DNA from: an uncultured Clostridia bacterium
GTDB taxonomy: Bacteria > Bacillota > Clostridia > Peptostreptococcales > Anaerovoracaceae
Assembly (NCBI GenBank): GCA_937889655.1
Contig: CALBZG010000144.1
Span: forward strand, 1-15,007
Direction: 5' to 3'
Length of the DNA stretch: 15,007 nucleotides
Program-made: the position numbers and the translations under genes
In this document: in pieces, positions 14,105 to 15,007 of the stretch
Layout of the letters: every line of letters begins with the position of its first letter
How positions within the stretch are numbered: position 1 is the first letter of the stretch
Notes under the pieces: model-generated
What the model saw: only the letters and a program-made list of their open reading frames with translations
What the model was told of the DNA's origin: nothing
The model's database searches: none

Positions 14105-15004
14105 ATGATTGTTAATATTGTTGACAAAGAGAGACAGGTTTTCGAATTTTCAACGGAAAATATCCCTGTACTGACAGCCGCTTCCGGCGACACCATCATC
14201 TTCAATACAAAGGATGCGTTCATAGACATATTGGTTGAGGAATACTGCACAACGGCAACACATTTTCAAAATATGCAGTTCAATCCGCTCAATGGCCCTG
14301 TCTATATTGAGGGTGCTATGCCGGGAGATACCCTAAAGGTGACCATTGAAGATATTAAAATTACATCAGAATATGGAACCATGGTAATAGATGAAGGAGA
14401 TGTTTATTTTTTTGATCACCTCCTGAACGGTTGCAAAACAAAGAAAATCAAAATTGAGGATGGTTACGGCTATTTTTATGGCCGCAAATTAAAGCTGGAT
14501 CCCTGCCTGGGAGTTGTAGGCGTTACTCCGCTTGAGCCTGCGCCGTCCATGCAGCAGGGTAGGTACGGTGGAAATATGGACTGCAAGCTGATCAAAAAGG
14601 GAACTAACATCTATCTGCCGGTTTTTGTGCCGGGAGCACTTTTAGCTGTCGGTGATGTCCACGCAGTGCAATCGGACGGAGAAATTGTTTGCGGCCTGGA
14701 AGTTCCGGCGAGAGTAACGCTAAAAGTCGAAGTGATCAAGGATAAAGCTGAGGGATGGCCAATGCTCGAAACCGATGACAGATGGTATGTAATCGCCTCA
14801 GAGTCGCCTCCTGAGCAGGCTTGCAAGGAAGCGCTCAACAGTATGCTGAATTTTATATCGAAAAGAACCGGAACAGAGGATATTACAGACTGGATCGCGC
14901 TGATGACCCTCTGCGGCGATCTGGAAATATGCCAGATAGTGGGGCATAAACCGACTATCCGGTATGGAATAGATAAATCAGTTCTTGCGGGTATACAGTT
15001 TTAA
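14105..15004 (+). CDS. Acetamidase/formamidase family protein
   Basis: A 299-residue, complete protein of the acetamidase/formamidase (FmdA/AmdA) family, which hydrolyses short amides to ammonia and the acid. The motifs run HFQNMQFNPLNGPVYIEGA (His53; NPLNGP 60-65), then PGDTLKV, GGNMDCK (155-161), YLPVFVPGALLAVGD, and GDVHAVQSDGE (183-193). Ser190 replaces the usual glycine in the QGDGE signature as I recall it. Acidic Asp184 and Glu193 and His186 are kept. There is no signal peptide. GGAGA precedes the ATG. It follows the PaaI-like thioesterase at 50 bases and is probably co-transcribed with it. Many clostridial members have unproven substrates, so a specific formamidase or acetamidase call is not justified. 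The stop lies 3 bases before the window end. Confidence 0.88.
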   Translation: MIVNIVDKERQVFEFSTENIPVLTAASGDTIIFNTKDAFIDILVEEYCTTATHFQNMQFNPLNGPVYIEGAMPGDTLKVTIEDIKITSEYGTMVIDEGDVYFFDHLLNGCKTKKIKIEDGYGYFYGRKLKLDPCLGVVGVTPLEPAPSMQQGRYGGNMDCKLIKKGTNIYLPVFVPGALLAVGDVHAVQSDGEIVCGLEVPARVTLKVEVIKDKAEGWPMLETDDRWYVIASESPPEQACKEALNSMLNFISKRTGTEDITDWIALMTLCGDLEICQIVGHKPTIRYGIDKSVLAGIQF

Positions 15005-15007
15005 ACA

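Overview
The window looks like a chromosomal stretch from a strictly anaerobic, amino-acid- or acyl-CoA-fermenting Firmicute of the Clostridia type. The signs are purine-rich Shine-Dalgarno sites before nearly every gene, TTGACA/TATAAT promoters with 17-nt spacers, a moderate GC content by eye, a biotin-dependent glutaconyl-CoA decarboxylase subunit, a sigma-54 activator with CBS and PAS sensing domains, and an aldehyde:ferredoxin oxidoreductase. I cannot name the genus. No rRNA, tRNA, CRISPR array, IS element or phage gene was seen.

Layout. (1) 1-1716: gcdA, the carboxytransferase subunit of glutaconyl-CoA decarboxylase, nearly complete but running off the left edge, followed by a terminator at 1886-1921. 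(2) 2023-5258: a probable operon read from a consensus promoter at 1938-1966, made of a CBS-PAS-PAS-AAA+-Fis sigma-54 activator, a lipocalin-like protein and a Mn/Fe superoxide dismutase. It ends at a bidirectional terminator (5327-5352) shared with the convergent cysteine-synthase-like gene. (3) 5371-10425: divergent promoters drive a PLP-dependent cysteine-synthase-like enzyme leftwards and carB plus a gamma-class carbonic anhydrase rightwards. No carA lies beside carB. The carbonic anhydrase could supply bicarbonate, a CarB substrate. A strong terminator follows at 10440-10475. (4) 10626-11042: a monocistronic FlK-like hotdog thioesterase behind a consensus promoter whose -35 box lies inside an inverted repeat, followed by a terminator at 11101-11137. 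(5) 11158-13345, minus strand: a tungsten-type aldehyde:ferredoxin oxidoreductase and, just downstream, a MoaD/ThiS-like ubiquitin-fold protein ending in Gly-Gly. (6) 13560-15004: a PaaI-type thioesterase and an acetamidase/formamidase-family protein, probably co-transcribed from a promoter at 13480-13508. A 15-bp tandem repeat lies in the leader.

Functionally the region mixes core biosynthesis (carbamoyl phosphate, cysteine) with accessory anaerobic metabolism: glutaconyl-CoA to crotonyl-CoA, aldehyde/carboxylate redox, CoA-thioester hydrolysis, amide hydrolysis and oxygen defence. I see no clearly unprecedented system. The most interesting leads are the AOR/MoaD-like pair with altered pterin-motif residues, the carB-carbonic anhydrase pairing without carA, the CBS/PAS sigma-54 activator beside gcdA and a SOD, and the dyad over the FlK-like promoter. 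All family assignments come from reading motifs; no database search was run.
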